NCBI GenBank assembly: GCA_009760855.2
Contig: WPIO01000037.1
Coordinates: 604,001-668,000 of the forward strand
DNA: 64,000 bases
Reading direction: 5' to 3'
DNA from: Cristatella mucedo
Lineage: Eukaryota > Bryozoa > Phylactolaemata > Cristatellidae
The notes under the pieces were generated by a model, which ran no database searches, was not told where the DNA came from, and worked only from the letters and a program-made list of their open reading frames with translations. Shown here one piece after another: positions 42,994 through 53,459 of the stretch. The position numbers and the translations under genes are program-made. Numbering within the stretch: the first letter of the stretch is position 1; every line of letters begins with the position of its first letter.

Positions 42994-44100
42994 CTAGCTA
43001 TTACACCTCTTTTTCAACTCATTACGCAAGTTCAACATTTTATTGTATATTTCTTGTTGACTTGCTCCTCTAGCAAACATATTGGCTCGAGGTATTGCAC
43101 TTTCACTTTTATAGCCGCAAGATTTACGGCCACCAACAGTACTTGCTTCAACTTTTTTAATATCTCGTTTCAAATCTTTACTATATAAGAATCCTCCATT
43201 TTCTACTAATTTCTTTCCTTGATTTATATACTCTAACCTATTTTTTACCTCCGAATTTTGTACTTTTTCACTTGAATTGATATGAACACCTTTATCTAAT
43301 AATTCTATCATATTTCTTATATCAGTAATAGAATTCTTAAGTCTTTCACTCTGAAGTGATAAAGCACTCATTCTTTGCTCATGTGTATTCATAGGTGGAG
43401 CTCTAGAAGTAAACATTGTTGTATCTACTATTTTCTTAATCAATCCAGCAACCGCTGCTGTTATACTTACAGCTAATCCAACTGTTCCTATTACACTAGC
43501 AATACTAGCTATAGTTACTGGAATAGCGGGCAATATTTCACCTGATCTAACTTCTAAGAAATTCGTTTTCCATGCTAATGGATCTAATTGTGTTGCATCC
43601 CAATTACCTTCCTCCCCAAATGTATCAGATAAAAACTTACTACGGTTAAGATACCAGTCACTGCTAGACTTTTCTGCTTCTAGTAATATTTCATTTATGT
43701 AATAGTCCACCTCTAAACTTGCAACCATCTTTCTTAACCCTTCTTTTTTATCTGCCATTGTTTTCCAGAAAACTTGACCGTATTTACCAGAAGCAATATC
43801 GTCAACAATCTCTTTTGTAAATAGTCCTAAATCTAATAGTCCTGTAACACCCGATAGAAAACCTTCCAGTGCTTTAGTACCAGTTCCAATAACTTTAAAT
43901 GATTGTAATACTTTTGGAACTATCTTTGGTGTTTTGTTTGAAGCTTGTAAAGACAGTTTCATTGCAATCTTAGGTGCTACTTTTACAATTGCTTTTGATC
44001 CTACTTCAGTTGCTGTTCTAACACCTGACACAACTACTTTGTCTGTACTAACTCCTTCTTTTATATCTTCAGCTACTCGTTTACCTTTTTTATTCTTCAT
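42994..44100 (-). CDS. uninterrupted 368-aa Polinton protein, unknown
   Basis: The longest intact frame in the element, MKNKKGKRVAEDIKEGVSTD to ELKKRCNS. The N-terminus is basic. At about residues 190-237 there is a hydrophobic region (IPVTIASIASVIGTVGLAVS, ITAAVAGLIKK) that could be a membrane or fusion-like helix pair; the C-terminal third is charged and likely coiled. Trp is encoded by TGG throughout. It is divergent from a fibre gene with about 10 bp between. Not recognised; it could be a membrane or minor virion protein. The absence of nonsense codons is odd beside its neighbours. Confidence 0.7.
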   Translation of the reverse strand: MKNKKGKRVAEDIKEGVSTDKVVVSGVRTATEVGSKAIVKVAPKIAMKLSLQASNKTPKIVPKVLQSFKVIGTGTKALEGFLSGVTGLLDLGLFTKEIVDDIASGKYGQVFWKTMADKKEGLRKMVASLEVDYYINEILLEAEKSSSDWYLNRSKFLSDTFGEEGNWDATQLDPLAWKTNFLEVRSGEILPAIPVTIASIASVIGTVGLAVSITAAVAGLIKKIVDTTMFTSRAPPMNTHEQRMSALSLQSERLKNSITDIRNMIELLDKGVHINSSEKVQNSEVKNRLEYINQGKKLVENGGFLYSKDLKRDIKKVEASTVGGRKSCGYKSESAIPRANMFARGASQQEIYNKMLNLRNELKKRCNS

Positions 44101-44104
44101 ATAT

Positions 44105-44910
44105 TATAAGTAATGGAAAAGTAAGTAAAATTAATGGAAATGTATATACTGATCTTTATGCAAATAAAAATAGAGCAAATAACGTAGGATTTCCTGTTAA
44201 TGATGGTGATGCAATAAGATTGGATTATGTTCTTAGTTCAAATGCTGGTGGTAGTGTTATTTCTAATGCTACAGGAGAGTAGCGATTGTATCATGTTTAT
44301 CTAACTTATTACCAAAGAGTGGAGCAAAAATGATGTCAAAACTTAATTGTAAGAATGTTATTGGTATATCAGGCAATTCTGCTGATGGTACTGTTTACAG
44401 TGATTTAAGACCATCTAAAGTAATAAACTAGGGATTATTGAAAAGTATGACACAAGTGTTCCAAGGTAATGCAACAGCAAGTATGAATATGGGAAATAAG
44501 AGCATTATAAACTTAAATGATTCCGATAAAAAAAACAATACGGGGATAATACTAAACAAGTAGGATTTGGATATTTAGGGTTGAGTTCTAATACCTATCC
44601 TACTTTATTCAAGCTTGATATGCTAGGCTTAAATATTAAAATTAATGGTAGTAGTGGAATTTCTTATTCATTGCAACAACTTACGCCAAGTAATTTTCTA
44701 ATTATAGAACAAGGAACAGGAAGGAAGTTGAGATTTGTAACAAACCTTAGAACATTCTTTCGTGGTACATTACCTAACTTTAATATGCTATCTGGTATTA
44801 TTTATGCAACTGATAAAACAAATGCTTATTTAGATTTGACTAGTGATAGTACTTATGGTGTTAGTGTCACTATAATTTTAATAATAATATTTATGGAAGT
44901 TGTAACTTAA
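44105..44910 (+). pseudogene. tail-fibre-like gene 1 (plus strand), broken
   Basis: Pieces in order: KINGNVYTDLYANKNRANNV, VNDGDAIRLDYVLS, NVIGISGNSADGTVYSDLRP, MGNKSIINLNDSDKK, then the 109-codon frame SSNTYPTLFKLDMLGLNIKI. The shaft-repeat signature is clear. The reading frame changes at least three times and a TAG lies at 44279. Confidence 0.6.
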
Positions 44911-44976
44911 GCTGTTGATAAATTTACTGTTGCAAGTGAAATTAGTTATATAGATTTTCTTGTTAGTATTGTATAG

Positions 44977-46105
44977 AAATGATGGGTTATAGAAAAAAAG
45001 GAAGTAATGCAAAAAATTATATTAGAAAGACTGGTGATATATTTAATGGAAATCGAAGTATGAATGGTAACTTGATTAAGAATGTAAAAAAAAATCCTAG
45101 CTGATTAAACAGCCCCTTTTGTATAGCGACAGAAGAGCCTTTACGGCTATCACCACCGCTTGCAGTGGCGATAAAGGATCGCCCCACCTCAGGAATCGAA
45201 CCCACGACCTCAGACCGAGGTCGTGAAAGCAACAGCCTTACCTAGTGTGCCATCAATGTAGGTGGTCCTGTTGATGGTAGAGATGCTGTAAACAGAAAGT
45301 GTATAGATACAAACTTTGTTACAAAGATTACTAGATTAACTACTTCTGATGTAGATATTGACATGAACAATCACAGACTAGCAGATCTTGCCAATCCTAT
45401 TAGTGCTAGTGATGCTGCAACGAAAGATTATGCTGATGCTAAATTACCAATTACAGGAGGAACAATGTGTGGAAATGTAACTGTCAATGGAATTTTAGTG
45501 TTGTTAATCCTCCTTTTAATGCTAATGATGTTCCGAATAAAGCTTATATTGATAATAATTTTCCTAGTTTAAATAGTGGAAAAGTTAATGGAAACTTAGA
45601 TATGCGAAATAATTTTATTAGAATTGTAAATGATCCTGTTAATCCAAATGATGGTGCTAATCTTAGTTATCTAAATAGAATATCCAATGGTAATGTAGCT
45701 GTTGTAAAAATGTATGCAAAATTATTACTACAGACGGAGAGGCAACGTATACATTTTCTAGATTAAATAAAACTGATTCTTCAACAATTGGTTTTGTTTT
45801 AAGTACAGAAGATATTATAGTTGATAGGGGATTATTTGTTCTATGTACAACTAATGTACAGGCTGGTTAATATTTTTGTAATTATAGAGGTAGCTATTTT
45901 CCAGATACAAAAGTACTTGATAAAAGAAGACTTACAGCAACTCCATTTGTTATATATATACAAGAATAGCAAATATATACCTTCAGTCTATACTGGTATT
46001 CCACATACGTTATATGGCAGTTATATACTTGATAATAATAATAAACTATTACATATGTTAAGATTTAAATTACGGAGGATTTATTTAACAATGTCTTATT
46101 ATTGA
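44977..46105 (+). pseudogene. tail-fibre-like gene 2, split by a SINE
   Basis: Shaft repeats: MNGNLIKNV (before the SINE), VDIDMNNHRLADLANPISAS with DAATKDYADAKL, NPPFNANDVPNKAYIDNNF, and NLDMRNNFIRIVNDPVNPND. A later beta-rich region (TYTFSRLNKTDSSTIGFVLS, in another frame) may be the fibre tip. One-base changes near 45490 and 45720 break it. Confidence 0.65.
45087..45254 (-). mobile_element. SINE family B inside a Polinton fibre gene
   Basis: A full copy from the TGGCACACTAGGTAAGGCTG head to the CAGCTAGGATTTTTTTTT tail. Target-site duplication AATGTA at 45081-45086 and 45255-45260. Confidence 0.93.
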
Positions 46106-46129
46106 CTGTTCATATAGCATTAAGATAAT

Positions 46130-46727
46130 ATGCTTTCTAGAAAAGAATTAGAAATGGAAAGAACATTTTATTGTAATTCAAATAGAATAACAAATGCTGG
46201 AAATACTGTTGACAATCTAGAAACAGTTAATAAATCATTTGCTGAAAACAATTATCAAGAAAAGACTCAGATCAACATATAATAGGTGATTTATCTGCAA
46301 ATCTAAAAATTATATAAATGTTGTAGATGCTATATAATCGAATTGATGTGTCCAAAAAAAATATCTTGACACCAAACTTGATCCATATTGTCATAATAGA
46401 AAAATAAATGGAAAATTAATTGGTAATACTTTAACAATGAATAGAAATGATGGAAATTATCTAGCAAGTGATGTAATTTCTAATAATGTTTTAAATCGTC
46501 TTTACTTTAAATGTGGTGATAATCCAAATTTTAGTAGGATTATAAATAGAACTAATTTCATTGAATATCTTGTAAATTTAATTGTAAATAATATAGTTAA
46601 TAATAGAATTCCAAGACTGAGATTTTCTTCTTCTTCTAATGGAACATTTATTTTATCTAAATTATCTGATATAAACATAAAAACCAATCTACTCAAAGCT
46701 AATAATAAATGTTATGGAATTAAATAA
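46130..46727 (+). pseudogene. tail-fibre-like gene 3
   Basis: NSNRITNAGNTVDNLETVNK at about 46180, then, in another frame, NGKLIGNTLTMNRNDGNYLA and NRTNFIEYLVNLIVNNIVNN. The repeated shaft unit is more diverged than in the neighbours. Confidence 0.5.
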
Positions 46728-47637
46728 CAGACCTAGTGATACAAACATATCATATCCAACTTATGAAAATGATATATTTAACTATATAGTTCTTGATAAA
46801 ACTAATATTACTAGTAGATTATTTCATGATTTTTTTCAGTTTTTATTTTTTTAAAACATTTATTTGTGTAGTAACAAAAAATATATAGAGAAATTGTATA
46901 TAGAGATATAAAACAAAAGTACTTCAATTTAGATCTGAGTTTTTATTGTAGATTATTATTTTGCAAATTATTTTATAGAAAATAATACTTTAATTGTGTA
47001 CTATATTACGTATATTAATTATATTAAACTAGTGATGGAAGATTAAACGTTCAAATAGAGTTTTCATACCCGGTAACAACTACTAGACCATTTTATACTT
47101 TTAGACCATAAGACCCTACAATAAATATGCCAAATCCTTCTGATTGTATTGAAGTTGAATTTCTATCAAATTTTTCCATTTACCATCAAGATCACTAGAT
47201 CTTACAAAGCCTATAAGTGCGTTTAATTTTCCTTTTGCTGAAATAGATCACCCTAGGAACAACAACATCAACACCAACGGCTCCTTCTATATTCTATGAG
47301 TCTGGAGCACCTCCTGAACTGACTGAAGAAGAACGTGAAACGCTTGGTTATGGACCTATTTACTTATTAACTTTAAATCTTCCAATCCATTGTCTCTTTA
47401 ATTCATTCTTCTCGTAGATCGCAAATTTTCCTGCATCTATTTCTTTCTTTATTTGTATTGCTAGCTCTATTCTTTAGAGTAAGCTTCAGATTTCATACTA
47501 ATTATTTTTTTTATTTTTAAGTCTTTTAGAAAACTCTTCAAAGATCGAACCCTCTCTAACTTTAGTGAATATGCATGCTATTTCTGGTTCAGAGTGATTT
47601 ATTCTAAGTGCTTTATATTCTAGTACTAGTTTTACAG
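46728..47637. other. AT-rich right end of the Polinton, broken frames
   Basis: The plus strand has a frame following MELNNRPSDTNISYPTYEND. The minus strand has ALRINHSEPEIACIFTKVRE, then ELAIQIKKEIDAGKFAIYEK, separated by stops, suggesting the remains of one more minus-strand gene. No terminal inverted repeat was recognised. Confidence 0.4.
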
Positions 47638-48600
47638 CTACAGCTTACCCCCACACGACACGGATTGAACACGATCAGACAAGTATGATTTAAACCACGC
47701 CAGTGCTTCGTCTGCCAGACCGATCGTTGTTCTCAATCGTTCAAGCAGAACTTCGTGATCAATGGTGTCGAAGGCAGCAGACAGATCTAGCAGAGCTAAG
47801 GCAGTGACATTCCCGTCGTCTTTGCCACGTAGAATGTCATTGTTAACACGGAGGAGAGCAGTTTCAGTGGAGTGCTGCCTCTTGAACCCTGATTGAAATT
47901 TCTCTGACATTCCATTATTTTTAATATGTTCAACCAGCTGCTTAGCAACTATTTTTTTCAAGAATCTTTGACAAGAAAGGAAGAAGGAAAACTGGGTGAT
48001 AGTTTGCAAGGACCTCTGCTTCTAATTCAAGCTTTTTAAGTATGGGCCTAACGATTACCAATTTGAAGGACTTGGAGAAGACCCATTTTCCCAAAGAAGC
48101 ATTTCAAATCTCGGTTATGGCAGGGCTAAGTTGGTCTGTCAGTGAAGACCATAGAGATGGTGGTATAGGGTCTTCAGGAGACGAGCTCTTTTTACTAGAC
48201 TTATTAAGGTAGCCACATCGCATGCAGAAACCTTGGAGAACCTTTTAAGGAAGTTCACAGGTTGCGGAACCACTATTGCTTTGGTCTGAGGGGCCTTTAT
48301 GGAGGCACGAATGTGCACAATTCTTTAAGTAAAGAAGGCTGAAAATTCTTCGGCTGAGCCCTTAATATCTGGGGAGTCAGACCTCGTAGTATTGGCATTT
48401 ATAAGACAGTAAATGGTTTACTGTCTTATAAATCTGTTTAGGGTCCGACTGGCAGGAATTCAGCTTTCGGCTGAAAAAAGAAGCTATGTCTTTTATAAGC
48501 TTCCTGGTGTAAACTCGATGGAAGTCTCTGAAATTGACTCAATCTGCATCAGACCCAAATTTCTTGAAATAGCGTTCAAGCCTGCGCTTAACCCGGCGCA
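47638..48600 (-). mobile_element. CR1-like LINE reverse-transcriptase fragment
   Basis: The minus strand shows KIVAKQLVEHIKNNGMSEKF, HSTETALLRV, LLDLSAAFDTIDHEVLLERL (an intact AFDTIDH catalytic box) and SYLSDRVQSVSCGGKL, with a more diverged N-terminal part up to 48600. It is a different copy and subfamily from the 24.7 kb element and is truncated at both ends. Confidence 0.92.
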
Positions 48601-48644
48601 TGTTTAGGAATTTTTGGTAAATTGAAAGGAATCTCCACGACTTT

Positions 48645-48985
48645 GTACACTGGTAGCTCCTGAGGCCTCGAACTCACTTCCAGCTGACATCACGACATCC
48701 CTTGACTTGACTAAATTTAAAAGCTTAAAACGCAGCTTTGTATCGCGACATTTAGTAGGTCCATGCGATTCGTCCTTTATGTGCTTATGCACGCTGACAT
48801 TGTGCATGCTACTACTAGCAATATGTACGTCTTGAAATGGTGTACGTTTCCTCTAAGCTATGCTTGTTAACATTGTGAATACTAATAATTATTTGACAAT
48901 GCATCCTTTACAGCATATATAAAGAGCCTTCGAAGGAGGATCTTTGAGGACGCTATATTAATGTGTTATTATTATCATTATTATT
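48645..48985 (+). mobile_element. CR1-like LINE 3' end
   Basis: CTCACTTCCAGCTGACATCA (end of ORF2), GGTCCATGCGATTCGTCCTT in the 3' UTR, and the diverged hairpin tail ending in (ATT)n. Confidence 0.82.
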
Positions 48986-49104
48986 CCACGACTGCCCTAC
49001 TGGCTCAGCTATATTTCTCAATTTACCATTGTTACGCGAGAAGGAGAATGTTAGCTACCGCGTCCATACCAAAAGCAGCCTAGGCTTAAAGTGAGTCATA
49101 GGTT

Positions 49105-49243
49105 GTGCTGGATTGGTCGAGCGGTTAAAGTGCTCGTCCCGACCAAGGTCTGGCTGAGGTCGTGGGCTCAAGCCCTACGACATGTGTGAAGCACCTGAAT
49201 AGAGATTAAGTTCTCTTGGGACACTATAAAATGAATTATATTT
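49105..49243 (+). mobile_element. SINE family A copy
   Basis: TGCTGGATTGGTCGAGCGGT head, GTGGGCTCAAGCCC B box region, AGAGATTAAGTTCTCTTGGG tail. Confidence 0.88.
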
Positions 49244-50371
49244 TTGTATATTTCATAGGAAACTCTCCAGGGCAACACCGACTTAGTCTTTGTGCTTTGT
49301 GGTGTTACAGATGGAGATAAATACACGTATACTTGCACACGATGCAAATACATACCACTTCAATTGTTTGTTGCTGCTGGTATTCCCTTCGACTCTCGGA
49401 ACTGATTTAGTGAGATGTTGAAATCTATAGTTCGGCTTAGTCCCACGCTTCAAAATCCAGACCGTCCGTGACCAAACTCATCGTCTGCTGTGCTGCAGCT
49501 CGCCAAGAAGCAAGCATGGATGGCGATCTCAAATCGCTAAAGCTGATTGATTCATCTAAGTTCTGTTAGTATGGCCTTTCAATCGTGGGTTTAGATTTTC
49601 TCAATTATATTAATACGAATGTTGAAAAAAACAATATTAACAACGGAGACCCATGCACTGTGGTGGGATATCACTAGTTTATTCATGAACCTGGAAGTTT
49701 CAAAATAAAATCCTTTATAATTTAAAAACTAATTTTAAAATCTAAGCGGTAATTTGTAGATGACCTAAAAAGCTATACAACCCATATTTCCTTAAACTTA
49801 ATGTATTTCTAGGGGCAAAATGTTTTATGAAATTTTATCAAAATATTCGATAGTTGATTAGCAGTAATTTTCCCTCAGAGAGCATTCTTTTACAAAGACC
49901 TTCTACAGTTCACGGTTTCTTCCTAAAGTCAACGTCACATAGCTTTAGTCTCTTTCACTTTGTACAGCTTCGTGCTCATCCTTACCTGTATCAGTTAGCC
50001 TCTGTATAACCTCTAAGCTTCCTGATCTTTGAGCTGTGTTTCCGTTCACTTCTTGGTGGCAGTCAACTGTAAAGCCAGCTTTCAGATGCGCTATATGGAA
50101 AAGCATCCAACCATCTATACATTTTTTATTTTATTTTCTGAAAAGGTTAGCGCATTTTTAAAAGTAAATGTGTTTACAAATTTCTAAAATCAATTTTAAA
50201 TTTTATCATAAGAATGCTTTTATTCCTAGGCCTTGAACGTTTTGAAACCTTTAGGATCATGTGAACCTTCTTCAAAAGAAGTGAGTTTTCGCATAAATTT
50301 TTACGATTTTACCTCAGAGAATGAATTTATGCACTCGTATCTCAATATGAAAATTGTGGAGTCTCTTGTTA
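49244..50371. other. AT-rich intergenic DNA, nothing recognised
   Basis: No gene or repeat family was identified. Confidence 0.45.
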
Positions 50372-50548
50372 CGGTGAGCAGTGATGGCACACTAGGTAAG
50401 GCAGTTGCTGTTCGCGACCTCGGTCCCGAGGTCGTAGGTTCGAACCCTGCTGTGGGCGATCCTTAATCACCGCTGCAAGCGTTGGCGTTGGCCGTAAAGG
50501 CTCTTCTTTCGCTATACAAAAGAGGCTGATAAATCAGCTAGAACTTTT
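50372..50548 (+). mobile_element. SINE family B copy, near consensus
   Basis: GTGAGCAGTGATGGCACACT (A box), the palindrome CGACCTCGGTCCCGAGGTCG, B box GGTTCGAACCC, and the tail GTTGGCGTTGGCCGTAAAGG...CGCTATACAAAAGAGGCTG. The best-preserved copy in the window. Confidence 0.93.
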
Positions 50549-50575
50549 CTATTTATTTATTTACGCCGGTCAGTG

Positions 50576-50576
<1 letters not shown>

Positions 50577-50609
<33 letters not shown>
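50577..50609. repeat. (TA)n microsatellite
   Basis: About 16 TA units. Confidence 0.95.
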
Positions 50610-50612
<3 letters not shown>

Positions 50613-51479
50613 AACTGCACAGTGGAGATTTGAAAGCAGTGCTGCAATCGTCAAACTGCTTAGCTAAGTGCTGCTGCCGCTGCGTTCGGAAAATTGAACT
50701 TCGTTGCATTTCAGTCAGTCGCCTTCACCTTCACCTTTGCGCAGTAGTTGCACGCAAGTGAAGCGAAGCTGCCCCGCGGCGTGTGTTTTTTCGGAGAGTC
50801 TCGATTAATTTGGTTGTCGTGCGTGCACGATTTTTATTCATCGAGCGTTTCATTTCGAGCACGTCGCTCTCGAAAGTTCCATGCATTTAACTTCTCGAGA
50901 TTATTAGAGCCAGCCAATTACCGAATATGCTAGCGAGGAATGAGATGCAACTAATGCAAGCAATCTGAGGCCATCAGCTGAGTGAGAGCGTCCTCTTTGA
51001 AAGCGTGGAGTAGTCTCCCCTCTCTTTTAAATGTCACCAAAGTCACCACTTGCATGGGTGGTGGCTAAGAGTGGCAGCCCATTTCTCTGTCCGTCTGTTT
51101 GTCTGTCTAACCGGTCTCGAAATCGAATTGCTGCTGCTGCCGAGAGTTGCGCTTCAGTCACTACTGAGGTAGACGCAAGTGAACGCAGGCGCGTGTCCAT
51201 ACGGTAGGGCTTAAGGTCGTCTCGAAGAGCGCCCATTACTGGCAGTCGAGCTGGGGATTTAACGTGTGCAAAACTTTGTGAATGCATGATGGACTTTTTC
51301 AAACTTGCTAAAAACGTTACCGAAGGAACCCAATTATAAATGCACCGAATGCACAAATAAAAGACATCTGGCTGTGCAAATGGATATTGTTTCGCAAGCA
51401 TGTTGTCGTGGCTTCTGCACTAAAGTCCTCGTGCTGAAATCGTAGCGCACTCCCAACGGTGGTAGACTTCGCTGACGTC

Positions 51480-52420
51480 AAAAAATACCAGTGACACCCT
51501 GTGCCTTAAAGCTTCGCTCAAAATTGGCTCTGCCAGCATATCTCCTGTTGAATCAGCTCGAAATATAGGTGTTATGTTCCAAAGTGACCTCTCGTTAGAC
51601 GACCAAATCATCTCCACAATCAAGTCTGCCTACTTTCAGCTACATAACATTGCTAAAATTCGGGCTTGCTTAGATGATGATACCGCGTCTAAGTTGGTCT
51701 ATGCATTTGTGACATCTCGACTTGCCTTCTGTAACTCACTTTTTGCTGGTATACCGGCATGTGCAATCAGGCGATTGCAGCTGGTGCAAAACTCCGCAGC
51801 TGGGCTTGTCTGTCGTGAGCGTCGCAGTTGCCACATCACACCACTTCTCGCCGACCTGCACTGGCTACCAGTCAAGCAATGGATCGACTTCAAAGTTTTG
51901 TCGCTCACTTTTAGGTCACTTCGTTCTTTGGCTCCAGCCTATCTCTCAGATCTACTCCTCCACCAGGCCAAGCATCGTGCCACCCGCTTTTCGGATTCCA
52001 AAGGCTTACCACTACCTTGTACAAACCTCGAATCCTTCGGAGACCGTGCATTTAGGTCATATGCTCCCAAAGCCTGGAACTTCCTCCCGACTTGCGTCAG
52101 AACATCCCCTCACTTGACCACATTTAAAAGAACTTAAAAACACACCTATTTAGAACAGCATTTAGTGGGTCCCTTTGATTCATCCTTGATGTGCTTATGC
52201 GTGCTGACACTGTGCATGCTGCCACTAACCACATTTGCATGCTGACCCTGTGCCTGTCACCCCTAACCACGTTGTTCACGTTGTTTATCAAGCACGATAT
52301 TACTCACGATTCAATCGCGTTTCCCTTCGCAGCAAATGTAAAGCGCCTAGAAAGAGATTGAGTTCTCTGAGGGCGCTTTATTAAGTGCATTATTGTTATT
52401 ATTATTATTAATATTACTAG
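51480..52420 (+). mobile_element. CR1-like LINE, C-terminal ORF2 and 3' UTR
   Basis: The open frame 51574-52137 reads SDLSLDDQIISTIKSAYFQL, AIRRLQLVQNSAAGLVCRER, PLLADLHWLPVKQWIDFKVL and APKAWNFLPTCVRTSPHL, the standard C-terminus of CR1-clade ORF2. Then comes the complete 3' UTR with hairpin GCGCCTAGAAAGAGATTGAG and an (ATT)n tail. This end is almost undamaged, hence comparatively young, but 5' truncated. Confidence 0.93.
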
Positions 52421-52739
52421 CAGGCGACACTTGCAGGATGCACAGCATAAGCACTCGCGACGGAGGTACGCTGACGGTAGCAGGAAAAGGTAGCAATAAA
52501 GAGCATAAGACCCATACCATAAGCTAACGATTTCGGATCCATTGCTTAGATAGGAGTCTATTTTACAACGGGTGATTTTAGGTAACATCCGCGAAGCAGC
52601 AGGCACAGTGCAAGCACGCATTTGCACGTGAAGGATGAATTACAAATACCCACCGAATGCATTAATAAACAGGTGTGATTAAAGGTATACTTGAATGTCG
52701 TCATAGGTCGTCTTTGAGGTTATACGAACTAAAGGCACG

Positions 52740-53260
52740 GTCTTCTTAGGTCTTGAAGTTCGTAAGAGGTATAGCTAAGCGATTCGAGTCAGAACAGCGG
52801 GCTGTACAATTCTTGGTTTGGTGGAGGAGTAGTTCTGATTGGTAGGCTGGAGCCAGAGACTGAATGGACCTAAAAGTAAGTGAGAGAAGCTTGAAGTCTC
52901 TATGCATGATTGAGAACCAGTGCAAGTCGGCGAGAAATAGTGTCATGTAGCAACTGCGACGCTCACGACAGACAAGCCTCGCAGCAGAGTTTTGCACCAG
53001 CTGTAAGCGCCTGGTTACATAGGCCGGTAGACCAGCAAGCGGTGAGCTACAAAAGGCGGTACGGTATGTTACAAATGCGTGGACCAGTTTAGATGTAATA
53101 TTCCTTTCTAAGTCTGAATTTTAGTAATTTTATGCAGCTGTGAAAAGGCAGACTGACCCTTTGGAGCTCTTGTTCTAGTCTGATGAAAGGTCACCTTTGA
53201 ATAGGACACCTAGATAACGTGCAGATTCAACTGGAGATACGCTAGGATAAGTATGCGTAA
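52740..53260 (-). mobile_element. CR1-like LINE ORF2 fragment
   Basis: Minus-strand QNSAARLVCRERRSCYMTLF and LAPAYQSELLLHQTKN repeat the C-terminal blocks of the 51.5 kb copy. The upstream part continues to about 53260 in broken frames. Confidence 0.85.
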
Positions 53261-53459
53261 GAAAAAAGCATCATACCTGAACAAATATGAAAAGTCGCTC
53301 AATGAGGCACTCGATGCCACCAGTTGATTGAACCTCTTTCTAGTAATATGCACTTATTCATGCACAGATATGCACGGGAAGCACAATAAACGACAACTTC
53401 ACAGATGTAAAAGGAAAGCCGAACGCAGATTCGCATCATTAGCCAATAATAATACTTAT

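Larger units (their letters stand above)
33480..47637. mobile_element. endogenous Polinton/Maverick (adintovirus-like) element, degraded
   Basis: A 14 kb AT-rich block in otherwise GC-balanced DNA. Hallmarks seen are a Polinton-type integrase, an A32-type ATPase, a zinc-ribbon (DUF5679-like) protein, an adenain-like protease, and a core/PLA2-like protein, the known toolkit of Polintons and adintoviruses. An HNH-AP2 endonuclease and tail-fibre-like genes are also present. PolB and a double-jelly-roll capsid were not found. Terminal inverted repeats were not recognised, so the ends are approximate: the left is set by composition, and the right is cut by a LINE fragment. Host SINE, LINE and family C insertions lie inside it. 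Confidence 0.85.

Noticed and set aside
33480-47637. bacterial prophage or contamination
   Set aside because: The fibre genes look phage-like, but the integrase, ATPase and protease are Polinton types, and host SINEs with target duplications are inserted in the block.
33480-47637. firm claim that the element uses a reassigned genetic code
   Set aside because: Some stops fit Trp or Gln, but others fall on expected Cys or Gly, standard stops end several genes, and frameshifts are present. Kept only as a testable observation.
50372-50470. functional tRNA gene
   Set aside because: A and B boxes are present, but the sequence does not fold into a full cloverleaf and the same unit recurs with a SINE tail.
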